Part shown: piece by piece, positions 32,715-43,553 of the stretch
Layout of the letters: every line of letters begins with the position of its first letter
How positions within the stretch are numbered: the first letter of the stretch is position 1
Origin: Pachysolen tannophilus NRRL Y-2460
Taxonomy: Eukaryota > Ascomycota > Pichiomycetes > Alaninales > Pachysolenaceae
NCBI GenBank assembly: GCA_001661245.1
Contig: KV454017.1
Location: 916,517-980,516 of the forward strand
DNA length: 64,000 nt
Direction: 5' to 3'
The notes under the pieces: generated by a model
Databases searched by the model: none
Told to the model about the DNA's origin: nothing
What the model saw: only the letters and a program-made list of their open reading frames with translations
Made by a program: the position numbers and the translations under genes

Positions 32715-35700
32715 ATGGAAAAGAAGAACGACGGGAAGAGTGGGGGTGATGGGCCGAAACAAGACAGTGATATATATACTTGGCCAAAATTTGAATCTCA
32801 ATCTAGATCGCAGTTGTCTGTACCGCCGTTCTTTTCACATCAACTGTCTTTACCTCCAGTACTGAAAGTTTATGAACATGCAAATAGTATAGGGGAAAAA
32901 TCAATTGGGGAAGCTGCTGCTGGAATTGCCGCCGATCCCATCGCAATATTACCTGAACCTGAAGATTCCTCCGGCGCAGCCCCCAGCAGCACCGGCACCA
33001 GCAGCACCGGCAGCACCAGTACCACCAGTACCACCAGCGGAACCACATCATTTACAGCAGCAACAGCAGCAGAAACAGTCCCCGCCACGGCCACTGCCGT
33101 CACTGCTGAGATCTTTTTATGTCTTGCCTCCGCCGTTTCGGAATCAATTCCTGCTGCTGTTTGGAAGTTTTGCGAAAACCGCAAGTGCAAATACCGGTAC
33201 CAGCGGCAGCGGCAGTGGAAGTGCCATTGCCAATGCCAATGCTAATATGGATCGCCGGTCAAGCACAGAAACCATTCCCCAAACTTCTTCTCAAACCCAA
33301 GCGTTTCATCTACATAACCCAATTGACTCTGCTGTACTAGCACCAGTACAAGCACTAGAACCAGAAGCAACTAATAATAGAGATTCAGGATTCTCAAAGG
33401 AACGGCGAAGGTCAAGCTCAGCTGAGTCTGCAAATGAAAGTTCAAGAAAGACAAGAAAAAGGTTATCAGTTTCTTGTAAATTATGTCGGAAGAAGAAAAT
33501 CAAGTGTGATAGAGAAAGACCAATTTGTGGATCATGTAAAAAAAATGGAATACCAAGTCATTTGTGTATTTATGATGATTCACCTTGGATAAGCTCATTA
33601 GTAAAAGAACAGAATTATCATACTGAAATTGAACATTTAAAACTGGAAAATATAAAATTATCAAAATTAATTGAAGAAGAAGATTTGAAAATATCAAAAT
33701 TAAAAAATAATTACCAGGATTTATATGGTAAAGATGAAATAACCAAAGTCCAAACTACAAATACTATTAAAGCTAAATCAGAACAAATATTAAACAATAT
33801 AAAATCACAAAAATTAGATATAAAAAATTTTGTAACAATAAATTCAAATGAAATACCACTGAAAAATTTTGCAATATTGACTTGGCAAAATTTCCAATAT
33901 CAAGATAAAAATTTACAAAAATTTGTACCTTATTTTTTTGAAAGCTGGAAAATTCAATATGAAACAGCAAGAGATAGTGACGTGAGGAAACCTAGTACTG
34001 AGTTATTTAATTTTAGTGAAATATTCAAAGTTATTAACTTGAATTGTACAAAATATACAAATATTGATCATTCAAATTTAAAACCAAATAAAAATGATTT
34101 TTATGGGAAAAAATTACAAGAATTATCAAAAGCTTTACCATGTTTTAAAATTCTTGAAAAAAAATTTAAGAATTATTTTAAAATGAATTTTGATGTACTT
34201 ATTCATAAGTTTTTCAATAATGATATTATGATAAAAGATTTTTATCGAATTTTTAAGAAATCAAGAAAAGGTGGAGTAGAGATTAATGTTTATGAACCAT
34301 CTAGAGATTACCATATAGAGTTATTGAAACTAGCAACAATTTTGATTTGCATAAAGATTGGTATATTGTTTAGTGATAATGATAACATTAATGAAGAAGT
34401 TGATTTCAATGATCCTGAAAATTTGTTAGTCAAATATGCAATTGCATGTATATTTTTATCAGATTGCGTGCATAGGCCTTCTATACCTTCGATTAATTTT
34501 TTGACTCTTTTGGCGTTATATAAAATTTATAGTGAAGAGGATCAAGTAGATCTTTTATATTCTGAATACTCAAATTGTGATTATTCAATAATTTCAACAC
34601 TTCTTTTAAATATGTGTGTGGGCTTGGGCTTATATAAAGAATATGATGATATTAATGAAAGTTTAAAAAATGAAAATGATTGCAATAATAATTTTATAGA
34701 TCGTGAGTACTTGAAAAATATTTGGAAAAATTTGATGTTATCAGATATTGCAAGTTGTTATCATTCTGGGCTATCATTATTATTACCAGGTCTTGATGAT
34801 TATACTAAAATCAAAACGAATTCACCAACAGATCGAGGTTTAAAAGATGTAGTTTTCATAAGACATATATATAACAAATTTTCAATTACATCTGAAGAGC
34901 AAGGAGAAGAAATGACTAGATTAGATTTGGAAAAAGAATTGAACAATGTTTTCCAATTTTTCCATGATGTTTATGGATTAGAATCCAATTTTTGGCAAAA
35001 CGTTGAAGATTGTACTTCTTTATCTATAAAATCTTTTAAAATTGCAAAAATATTAAGTTTATTGGGATTACTGGATTTACTGGCATCATTAGAGTATTTA
35101 TTATATTTATCATATAGTGATCAAAATCATCATTTAAATGCAAAATATGAACATCAAGAATTAGTTGCAACTGAGGAAGACCAAAAATGCATAAATAATT
35201 TAAAGAATAAGTTTATGAATTCATCTTTATTACATTGCATTTTTTCCCTAAGAATTATGGATTGGGTTTGTGATCAAGAACTAAACAGTTCAAATAAAAT
35301 ATTCCTTGATAAGGCTTCGTATATTGTTGCAAAGATGAAAATGAAAAATTCGATAATGAAGACATTATCTATTTTATTTTCTACAATTTTTTCGAATTCT
35401 TTGTTTGATGAATATGGTTTAGTTTTTGACAATTGTCAAGACTTGGCCAATAATAATCCAGTAGAAGAAGATTTATTTGATATGAGTTTAATTCAATTAG
35501 AAGAATTAAGTTTTAAGATGAATGATAGGGATATTTTATATTTTAAAAAAAATTTCTTGTACAAGATTTCCAATTTATTATCAAGTTTTTATGAAAAGAT
35601 CCAAAAAATCAGTTTATTTACTAATGATTCTTGTTGGTTTAATGTTTATAAAGAGTATCATTACATTATCAACTATTTAATTTATAATAAGAGGAAATTT

Positions 35701-35832
35701 AATAACAATGGACAAATTAATTATGATAATCTTTTCAAAGTCAATGATGAAAACCACAATGAAAAACTATTAAAAGTTTTTGATTTCCCCGATTATTTAA
35801 GCATTAAAGAGCAATTGGAAAAAACAATTTAA
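32715..35832 (+). CDS. Zn2Cys6 fungal transcription factor, paralogue B, with N-terminal frame interruption
   Basis: The Zn2Cys6 cluster (CKLCRKKKIKCDR, CGSCKKNGIP, CIYDDSPW), a coiled coil and a long regulatory region are in the frame ending at 35832. That frame has no ATG between its upstream stop (32890) and 33247 (MDRRSSTET), although its Pro/Ala/Gln-rich codons before 33247 look translated. A frame opening at ATG 32715 (MEKKNDGKSG) runs into the same region. Dropping one C from the C5 run at 32980-32984 would join both into about 1038 residues. If no joining occurs the product starts at 33247 with 861 aa, close to the 854 aa of its paralogue at 27994-30558. Shared segments such as YRIFKK-RKGG-E--VY and YDDSPWISS-VKE show the two are duplicates. 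Targets unknown. Confidence 0.75.
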
Positions 35833-36090
35833 AATTTTAAAAAATAACAATTGATATTTATTATATCTAGATTAATAAAGAAATGACTAAACCGTAACGA
35901 ATGCCCTAAACAAATCAAAAAAAAAAAAAGCAAAAAAACAAGAACAAAATAAGGTACCAGCTAGCTCTAATATACATGATATATATATGAAGTGAAGTTA
36001 TTATCAAACAATCAATTAGCCTGTAGGAATTATACGTATGTACGAGTAAAAATACAATATTTTTTTTTTTTTTTTTAATTATTTTCTTAC

Positions 36091-37185
36091 TTAACGCATA
36101 AAGTAATCGTATTTACCCAGTTGAGATCTACTTCCATCAAACAGATCTTTAAAGTTCCATTTAATTTCCACATCCAATTCTCTTGGGTTTTTAGTATTTG
36201 GTCTTGAAGCTAAAGAACCATGTATAACTTCATCTCTTTTAACATCCAAGACTTGATCCATATAAAAAACAGTTTGTTTCCAATGAGTATAATGAGCTTG
36301 TGGACCAGTTGAAAAAACAATTTTACTCAGATTATCTTCAGCAGGAAATTCGATATTAAACCAAGCGATGAATGCATGAACTGAATCATCTCTTGTAGCA
36401 ACAAGTTTAAAATCGTTGTAAAATGCTAATTCTTTAATAGTTACAGTATTTAAATCAAGATCGATTAATTTTGATGAAGTTGTAACTATTGAATTATTTT
36501 CAACTGTATCAACCAAAGGTTCAGCCATAGCAATATCAATAAATGGAGAATAATCAAATCCATAAACATTTTCCCAATAATGTATTTTTTCTTCTTTATA
36601 ATTACTATCTTCAATACCTGCAATATGTATTGATGCTTTATCTGGGAAAATTAAACCACCTTTTTTCAAATATCTATCTCTTGCAATAAGTACAGTATCT
36701 AACATGGATTCATAAAGTAAAAAATAACCCATCCATTCACTAATAATAATATCAACTTCTGGGAATGGAAGCTCGACATCTTCCAATTTTCCTTGTAATA
36801 AAGTAATTTTATCACCTAACCCATTAAGATCAACAATTTTACGAGCCATTCCAATAATATTAGACATATCAACCGCAATAACATGTTTTGCACCAGCTCT
36901 AACTGCAAACATAGACAAAATACCAGTACCACACCCAACATCCAACACTATCTTATCCTTAAACAAGTTCTTATTCTTCAATATAGCATTCTTATAACTC
37001 AAAGTTCTAACTTGATCTTTCAACATCTCTTCATGAATCCCAAAATGATCATAAGAACTAAAATAATGTTGATCATAAAAAGGTAACGCAGATTTTTCTG
37101 TAGCTGAACTTTCAACATCAGACTTTTCAGTTGCTAAACCATCACTACCAGTAACCATCTTACTATCCTCTTGAACACAAGACAT
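36091..37185 (-). CDS. HMT1: type I protein arginine methyltransferase Hmt1 (PRMT1)
   Basis: A 364-aa PRMT1 homologue. The SAM-binding motif VLDVGCGTGILSMF lies near residues 79-92, the post-I motif VIAVDMS follows, the double-E loop SEWMGYFLLYESM holds the catalytic glutamates, and YTHWKQ is the THW loop of type I enzymes. It makes asymmetric dimethylarginine on RGG proteins such as Npl3 and Hrp1 and so affects nuclear mRNA export. The ATG at 37185 (MSCVQEDSK) is the first one in the frame; codons farther upstream have no ATG. The C-terminus is YDYFMR. It diverges from the IRS4-like gene. Confidence 0.93.
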   Translation of the reverse strand: MSCVQEDSKMVTGSDGLATEKSDVESSATEKSALPFYDQHYFSSYDHFGIHEEMLKDQVRTLSYKNAILKNKNLFKDKIVLDVGCGTGILSMFAVRAGAKHVIAVDMSNIIGMARKIVDLNGLGDKITLLQGKLEDVELPFPEVDIIISEWMGYFLLYESMLDTVLIARDRYLKKGGLIFPDKASIHIAGIEDSNYKEEKIHYWENVYGFDYSPFIDIAMAEPLVDTVENNSIVTTSSKLIDLDLNTVTIKELAFYNDFKLVATRDDSVHAFIAWFNIEFPAEDNLSKIVFSTGPQAHYTHWKQTVFYMDQVLDVKRDEVIHGSLASRPNTKNPRELDVEIKWNFKDLFDGSRSQLGKYDYFMR

Positions 37186-37543
37186 TCTCAACTCAACTCC
37201 TACAATAATACCCAACTATAATTACTTTTATCTAAAACTCAACTTCTACCTACACACACAGAAAAATTTTTCACCTGCTTTAAAATAAGAAGAGGAAAAA
37301 ACAGGTCGTGAATAAAAACACAAAAATTCCAAAAAATTTTTTTTTTTTTTTTTTTTTTGAATTCCAAAAAAAATTGTGCTGATAAGAAGAAGAAGAAGAA
37401 GAAGAATTACTGTGTATAAGAAGTGTAATTTAGCTAATTTAGCTATTTTTAGTTTGATTGAATATTGGATAGATTAAGTAATATATATATATATATATAT
37501 TTATATGTATATATATATATATATTGTGATTGATTGATGGAAT
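37186..37543. other. divergent promoter, HMT1 / IRS4
   Basis: 358 bp containing an A/T homopolymer pair around 37335-37358, an AAG repeat near 37386-37404 and a TA-rich microsatellite (37483-37525). No gene. Confidence 0.5.
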
Positions 37544-40500
37544 ATGGTAGGAATTGGGTTTCATAAGTCGAGGAGTGTTAGTAGTACGAGGGACTATAAC
37601 CGTAATAATAATAATGATTCATCTGAGATCGCGCAGCAGGCTGCGAAATTGATCTTTCAAAAACCTAGTTTGGCAACAAATCAACAACTGCAATTTCAAC
37701 AGCAAAAAGGTAACTCGGCGGTACAGTCTCTGGTGGTGCAGCCTTCTGGATCGCAAATATCGATTCATTCGTATGCTACGAATAAGATTATTAATATAAA
37801 TAGTAAGAATAATAAGGTGACAACAACAGCGGTTGTAGGTACCAGCGGCGGTACCAACGGTGGTGCGGGCGGAGGCCCGCCCGCACATGTACCCACTACT
37901 GTACTTTCTCCTGCGAACGTTCCCGCGAACGATCCCTTGGCGGTGGCGGCGGCTACAGCGACAGTGCCCGTCACGGGCACTGTGGCAGGGAAAAACGTTG
38001 TACCAGGTACTCCTGTACTGGGTACGCCTGGTCTGGGCCATGCACTTACGCACACGCCCGGTGCCACGCCCGCTACGACTCCTGCTGCCACTCCTACTCC
38101 TACACCCACGTCGGCGGTTTCATCTTCGCGAAATGGATATTTCACTAATAACGCGAGGATTGGAGGCGGTACCAATAATAATAACAACAATAATAGTAAT
38201 AATAATGGTGTTGGTGGTACACAACTGGGAGTCAAGAAAAGGCAGAGTGTTATTGGTCAATCGCAACAGCAACAGCAACCGCCGTTGCAACATCAGAATA
38301 GTGCACTGCTGGTGAAACCATCGTCTGCTGCATTGGCGGCTGCATCGGTGGTGGCTAGAAATAATCCTCAAGCAATGGTTGCAGAAAATCAATTGGTACT
38401 GGAAAGTGTGCGGTCGCGCCATAACTCGTTGAGACAACTGCAACATCAACAACTGCAGCAACTGCTGCTGGCTTCAGCAGAAAGACCTGCAAAAATTGTA
38501 CCTGTTCCTGATGAAATTAGGAAAATTTCACCTTCAGAACAACGTCCAAAACAGAAATCAGTTACTTCTATGGAATCCAGAGCAACTGGAAGTTTTAGTG
38601 ATGCATTATCTTATGTGAAAAATGGTAATGGTAACTCGAGCGCTTCACTAATCAAGAGAACAAATACCAATAATAAGACTGCAAGTAATAGTAGCAATAT
38701 TAATCTACCGGTAATAATGACAGACTTGCATCAAGAAGATGAAGATGATGATGAAGATGATGATGACGAAGATATTGGCCAATCTCTGATTGGAAATGAT
38801 CAAGATAGATTTTTGAAAAAGAAGTTTCAGGATTCTTTGCTGGCTCCAAACAAAGGAGGTGGATCTGATATAGATTCCCGTGATCCTTCTCCATCACTGA
38901 AACCACATCCATATATATCTTTCTTAGAAAATGCAAATGATGATTCAAAAAATTCTTTTCTTACAACACCATTTACAAAATCGGCTCCACTGCCTGCTTC
39001 TCCAAGGTTTGAAATTGGTAACTTGAATTTCACAAATAATAATGATAGTTCTGAAAATTTTGACAACCCTGCAAATGGTTACACTAGCGCAGTAATGTCT
39101 AGAACCTACACAAATTTAAGTAACATTTCAAATATCAGTGATTTCAATAATAGTAATAGTAATAGTAATAATAATAATAATAATAATAATAGAGATAAAT
39201 ATAGAGATAAAGATGTCAAGGAAGATTATTTTTTCAAAGCTCCTATAAATTTTAAATCTGATGATTCGAAAAATTTGGCAACTAGTGAACCAGAAGCTGA
39301 TGCCATCACTAGTTCTCCAAGAAAATTGAAAAGGAAACCTCCTCCTTTGAAGGAAGTGTCACAGGATGAACTTCCCCAGGATGAGAAATTTCTGCAGGAT
39401 CAAGTCCTCGATGCTGAACTGCTGTCACAGGGAAATAATGTCATGAGCAATTATTCGAATAACAGTAACAACAATTCAACACAATACTTAAGGCCTCCAC
39501 CAACTTTTAATGAAAATGAAATGGACAATAAAAGTAGCGATTCAATAGTTTCGGATTCATCCAAGATTTCATGTCAATTAGCATCAAATTCCTCATTTTT
39601 AAATAGTAGTCAAGGAAGTTTAGTAGTTGATGAAGGAGATAAAGAACAAATAGCGAAAGCTTCACCTTCAAGGAAAAAACCTCCACCTGATGTGGATGAG
39701 GAGATACAGCAGCGTGATGAAAATTCTCAAGAGCTTAATGAGGAATTTCCCGGTAATGGAGATGGCCATGAGATTCTGTATGAGTGCAATGGTTATCATA
39801 ATGATAATATTAACTCCAATGTTGAATTCATCGATGGTGAAGTTATTAATGGTGGTGATCAAGAAAATTCTGAAGCTGATGTGTTACCAAGATATCCAAC
39901 TTATACACCAACAGATAATGGGTATCATATTCATCCTCATATTCCAATGAATAAGCAAACCAAGAAAATATTTAAGAGGAGTGCAAAATCATTACTTGGT
40001 AATATTAAGCATAATCCAAGTAATCCGAATTTTTCTTCTTCATCATCGTTTCAGCAATTACAAATTTCAAATCAATCACCAAATGGTAAAAGTCCTCCTC
40101 TGCAATATTATAAGAGCTCAAATCAAAGTAATAGTAATTTGAATCCAGCAACTATTTCTACTACAAGCATATTAATTCCACAACATACAACAAAGTTCAA
40201 GACTACAATGAGAAAAGATAAAAATAGTAAAAAATTTAATGAGGATAAACCTTGGAAACATCATAATGATGCCAACATAATAACTGAACAAGAAAGGAAA
40301 AGATATGAAGGTGTTTGGGTTTCAAATAAGTTGTTATTTGTGGATTTAAACCCTGGTACTAAGGCCTCAATAGGTACTCAGCATGAGTCAATGACTGCAG
40401 CTACAATTCTGGCATCTCTGAAAGAACCTTCTTCTGGATTATTGATGCATGGTTTAATAGTAAGAGAAATATGGAAAAGATCAAGATTACCGTTTGAAAC

Positions 40501-40720
40501 TTTAGAAAAAATTTATGATTTGGTCGATATTAAAACTAAAAACGGATTTTTAACAAGAGAAGAATTCATCGTTGGAATGTGGTTAGTAGATCAATGTCTT
40601 TATGGTAGAAAATTACCAAAATTCGTTGCAGATGAAGTATGGGAAAGCGTATATAGTACTGGGATAATAAGTTCCAATATCAACTTTGGCAAAAAAAATA
40701 AATCACGAAAGGGATTATAG
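37544..40720 (+). CDS. IRS4: EH-domain protein Irs4/Tax4-like
   Basis: A 1058-aa protein. The C-terminal EH domain (about residues 930-1040) reads through LIVREIWKRSRLPFETLEKI, YDLVD, FLTREEFIVGMWLVDQ and is followed by a basic tail. EH-only C-terminal placement on a long disordered protein is the Irs4/Tax4 design; these proteins bind the phosphatase Inp51 and help control PI(4,5)P2, cell wall integrity and autophagy. The N-terminus is basic and Ser-rich (FHKSRSVSSTRDYN), followed by low-complexity Gln, Asn, and a GC-rich Gly/Pro/Ala/Thr tract (about residues 100-195), then Asn/Ser-rich and acidic tracts with repeated KPPP motifs. Its neighbours match YKR019C (IRS4) synteny. Confidence 0.85.
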   Translation: MVGIGFHKSRSVSSTRDYNRNNNNDSSEIAQQAAKLIFQKPSLATNQQLQFQQQKGNSAVQSLVVQPSGSQISIHSYATNKIININSKNNKVTTTAVVGTSGGTNGGAGGGPPAHVPTTVLSPANVPANDPLAVAAATATVPVTGTVAGKNVVPGTPVLGTPGLGHALTHTPGATPATTPAATPTPTPTSAVSSSRNGYFTNNARIGGGTNNNNNNNSNNNGVGGTQLGVKKRQSVIGQSQQQQQPPLQHQNSALLVKPSSAALAAASVVARNNPQAMVAENQLVLESVRSRHNSLRQLQHQQLQQLLLASAERPAKIVPVPDEIRKISPSEQRPKQKSVTSMESRATGSFSDALSYVKNGNGNSSASLIKRTNTNNKTASNSSNINLPVIMTDLHQEDEDDDEDDDDEDIGQSLIGNDQDRFLKKKFQDSLLAPNKGGGSDIDSRDPSPSLKPHPYISFLENANDDSKNSFLTTPFTKSAPLPASPRFEIGNLNFTNNNDSSENFDNPANGYTSAVMSRTYTNLSNISNISDFNNSNSNSNNNNNNNNRDKYRDKDVKEDYFFKAPINFKSDDSKNLATSEPEADAITSSPRKLKRKPPPLKEVSQDELPQDEKFLQDQVLDAELLSQGNNVMSNYSNNSNNNSTQYLRPPPTFNENEMDNKSSDSIVSDSSKISCQLASNSSFLNSSQGSLVVDEGDKEQIAKASPSRKKPPPDVDEEIQQRDENSQELNEEFPGNGDGHEILYECNGYHNDNINSNVEFIDGEVINGGDQENSEADVLPRYPTYTPTDNGYHIHPHIPMNKQTKKIFKRSAKSLLGNIKHNPSNPNFSSSSSFQQLQISNQSPNGKSPPLQYYKSSNQSNSNLNPATISTTSILIPQHTTKFKTTMRKDKNSKKFNEDKPWKHHNDANIITEQERKRYEGVWVSNKLLFVDLNPGTKASIGTQHESMTAATILASLKEPSSGLLMHGLIVREIWKRSRLPFETLEKIYDLVDIKTKNGFLTREEFIVGMWLVDQCLYGRKLPKFVADEVWESVYSTGIISSNINFGKKNKSRKGL

Positions 40721-41088
40721 ATTCACAATATAATCAATCATCTTAGATACTCTAGATCTAGAATAATGCTACTCAAATGTGCTTTCAAGTTTTATATAGT
40801 TTGAATTTAGAAATAGCAATTTTTCACAAACTATTTGCATAGTTTATGCGCGCCAATTAAATAACTAATTATATTTCAACATCACCTTCTTCTTATCTTC
40901 TTTTTTTTTTTTATTATTTTAAAAAATATTTATTTTAATAGTAAAAATAAAATATATTGGTTTAAACCTTTGTCTCTTCACTTTTCAGGATAAGAACTCT
41001 TGAAGCTAGTCCTTTGGCATTTGATTGCTATTGGTGAAGTAGAAAATAGATTGAACCTTTAGTGTGTGTGTGTGTGTTTTCTCGCTTT
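40721..41088. other. region between IRS4 and the inverted IML2 half
   Basis: 368 bp, AT-rich, with a GT microsatellite (41061-41078) followed by a pyrimidine stretch ending TTTTTAG just before the inverted segment. In an uninterrupted locus this stretch would be the upstream flank of the IML2-type gene. Confidence 0.5.
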
Positions 41089-41979
41089 TTAGGAAAGAAC
41101 AACTTGTAAGATACCAAAACATAAATTAACACCAGAATGAATAAATTCATCAATTGTAGAAGTATTTGGATCATTCAGAGTGGAAATTATTGATTCTGTA
41201 GATTTTGAAGCAATTTCACTATGTAATCCTAAATCTGTTCTTAACCTACTATTGGCTGATGAATTACCAATATTCAAACCATCAAATCTATTCTTTCTCA
41301 TCTCATAAACTTTTTCACATTGCTCAACTATTTGAGCATCCCTTTTCTGTTGACTTGTTAATGGTAATGGAATATCTGCAAATTTATTAACATTAGAAGC
41401 ATCTGATGATAAACTTATAGAAGTGACATCAGGTAATAAACTCAAAGAGCTACCAGAAGCTGTCTTCTTATTATCTGGGCTCATCATACTCTTGTGAATT
41501 TCATCCAATATATAATAAGCACGCCTTAACTTATACAACGCCTTTGCACTATCAATAACACTCTCTGATAATAACATAGTTAAAGCATTCAACAAAGTCG
41601 CTTCCGCATGAGCAACAGCATACTCTGTTCCTGGAGGATATATTGAAGAAGTCTTCAACTTCAATTTTTCATTATTATTCTTTGCTTTATAAGATAAATT
41701 TTCAGCCTCAGCTAAAGTTTTTTGAGCTTTAATCCTTGATTCTTCTTCAAAACCCAAAGTAAATTCAATAAATAAAACTACTCCCGTGGCTAATTTATAT
41801 ATGGCCTCATCTTTCCCTTCAATCAAAGCTAAACCTTTCAGTGGTCTATCATCTAAAACATAATCCATGGCTGTAAGACATATTTCAAAATCTTGAGCTT
41901 GCTTTATAATTTTGGAAACCTGTTCCTCAATCGACAACTCTTTTGTTCGTTCCTGTTTTAAACCCAACACACGTAACAT
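41089..41979 (-). pseudogene. IML2: 5' half of IML2-type gene, inverted relative to its 3' half
   Basis: Minus-strand frame from ATG 41979 (MLRVLGLKQERT) encoding about 296 aa. It matches the N-terminal half of Iml2/YKR018C: AMDYVLDDRPLKGL, SSIYPPGTEYAVAHAEA, ALYKLRRAYYILDEI and DEFIHSGVNLCFGILQVVLS, then an immediate stop. In homologues the next residues are (L/I)IPP-IGKVL, and exactly that sequence begins on the opposite strand at about 42129. The segment from about 41091 to 42128 therefore looks flipped. A TTG-started extension to 41991 is not needed. Iml2 helps clear inclusion bodies through lipid droplets. Whether this fragment is expressed is unknown. Confidence 0.85.
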
Positions 41980-42119
41980 CCTTCTTTCCAACTAAGACTA
42001 GATAGATATTGTTTTCAAACCAAAAAAAAAAAATAAATATTATGTTATGCTCCCAGCTTTGATATATTGATAAAACCACAAATAATGAAATTATGATTAG
42101 ACAAAATAAGAAAAAATAA

Positions 42120-43553
42120 GTAAAGAGCATAATTCCACCAACAATAGGGAAAGTTTTAGCAGTTGTTGGATTTAAAGGTTCTAGAGAAGATGGATTAAGA
42201 CTGGTGTGGAAATCAGCTGAAAAGAGAAACATTCATGGTGGTATTGGTTTATTGACTTTATTAGTTTTTTATGATGGTCCTTTTCAATTTACTGATGTTG
42301 ATTTTGATGTTCCTTCAGCTACAGAAAATCGTCAAGATCAATTTTCAAATGGTAAGATTAGTAATGTTCCTTCTTTACATTCTTCTATTTCAAAACATTC
42401 ACAGAAAGATCTAACTGAATTGAAAAAGACATTATCAAGAAAGAAGATGGATTTGGAATCAAGAGCTCAAGCAGGCTATGGAGAACCAACTTTATTACAT
42501 CCAGGGAAAAAATTAGAATCATCACTATTAAATGCAAGAGCATTATTCCCACATAGTGCTTTATGGTTATTACAAGAAGGAAGAATGTTAGCTTCAAAAG
42601 GCCGGTTGGAAGAAGCTGTTGAGTTGATGGATAGTTTAACACGTAAAATTGAGATGAAACAAGTGGAAGCTTTATTAGTATTTGATAGAGCGATGATTTT
42701 AATTTTCATGAATAAATATGAAAGGGCAGCAAAAGATTTTTTAAGATTAGTTGATATCAATGCATGGTCACATGCTTTATATTTTTATTTTGCAGGAGCG
42801 TGTTATTTAGAAAGTTGGAGAATGTGTGAAACTAAATTAACAGTTCCAACGGGTAAAGATGATATTGATTTATCAAAGAAAGAATGGTATAAAGAACAAG
42901 CTGAAAAATATTTATCAAGTGCACCTGAACAAGTTGGTAAAAGAAAATTTATGTCAAAGCCAATGCCATTTGATAGATTTTTATTAAGAAAAACTAATAG
43001 TATTAAGGAAATTTCTAAAAGAAAAAATTTATCATTAGTAGATTCTTGTGGTACTTCATTAATTCATGAACTATCATATTTTTGGAATGGTTATAATAGA
43101 ATGCCTGAAGAGAATTTAAAATTGGCTATTAAATTATTAGGTTTCAATGCAGATCCAGATTCAGAATATGCTTTATTAAATTCTGATGGGAAAAGTTATT
43201 CCAAAATTCTTCCTGAAAGTAAAGATGAATCTATGATAAGGTATACTTTACAAGCAATAACATTAAGAAGATTAGGCAAAATTGAAGAAGGTCGAAAAAT
43301 TTTAGATTCAAATGTCTTGAGTGAATTTGTATTACCAAATAACAAATTTATAAAAATGACCAATGATCCATGGTTATACCCAATTTCAATGTATGAAAGA
43401 GCATTGTTTTGTTGGAAAGAAAAAAGTGTGGATGGTTTGGAAGATCTGAAAGAATGGTTAAAAAATGCAAGTGAATACAGTGATGATTATGAACTCAGTA
43501 CAAGAGTTGGTATGAAAATCAAAGCTGCTACAGACAGACTAGAAAATTTATGA
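42120..43553 (+). pseudogene. IML2: 3' half of IML2-type gene
   Basis: Plus-strand open frame, no ATG at its beginning, starting VKSIIPPTIGKVLAVVGFKG and continuing HGGIGLLTLLVFYDGPFQFTD, LLHPGKKLE, NARALFPHSALWLLQEGRML and ending YELSTRVGMKIKAATDRLENL, the C-terminal TPR-like half of the Iml2 family. The orientation (same as HEL1 and IRS4, opposite to MIC60) is that of the S. cerevisiae YKR016-YKR019 region, so this half is in the ancestral direction and the 5' half is the piece that moved. The frame is fully open over 477 codons, so the inversion is recent or an assembly fault. Confidence 0.85.

Noticed and set aside
32905-33246. Start of the second Zn2Cys6 protein at position 32905
   Set aside because: That codon is TTG, not ATG. 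The nearest ATG in this frame is 33247, and an ATG in another frame exists at 32715.
41061-42128. Trans-splicing as an explanation for the split IML2 gene
   Set aside because: The 5' half runs straight into a TAA with no GT donor at the break. A TTTTTAG precedes the segment on the wrong strand only. Inversion or misassembly explains the layout without new biology.
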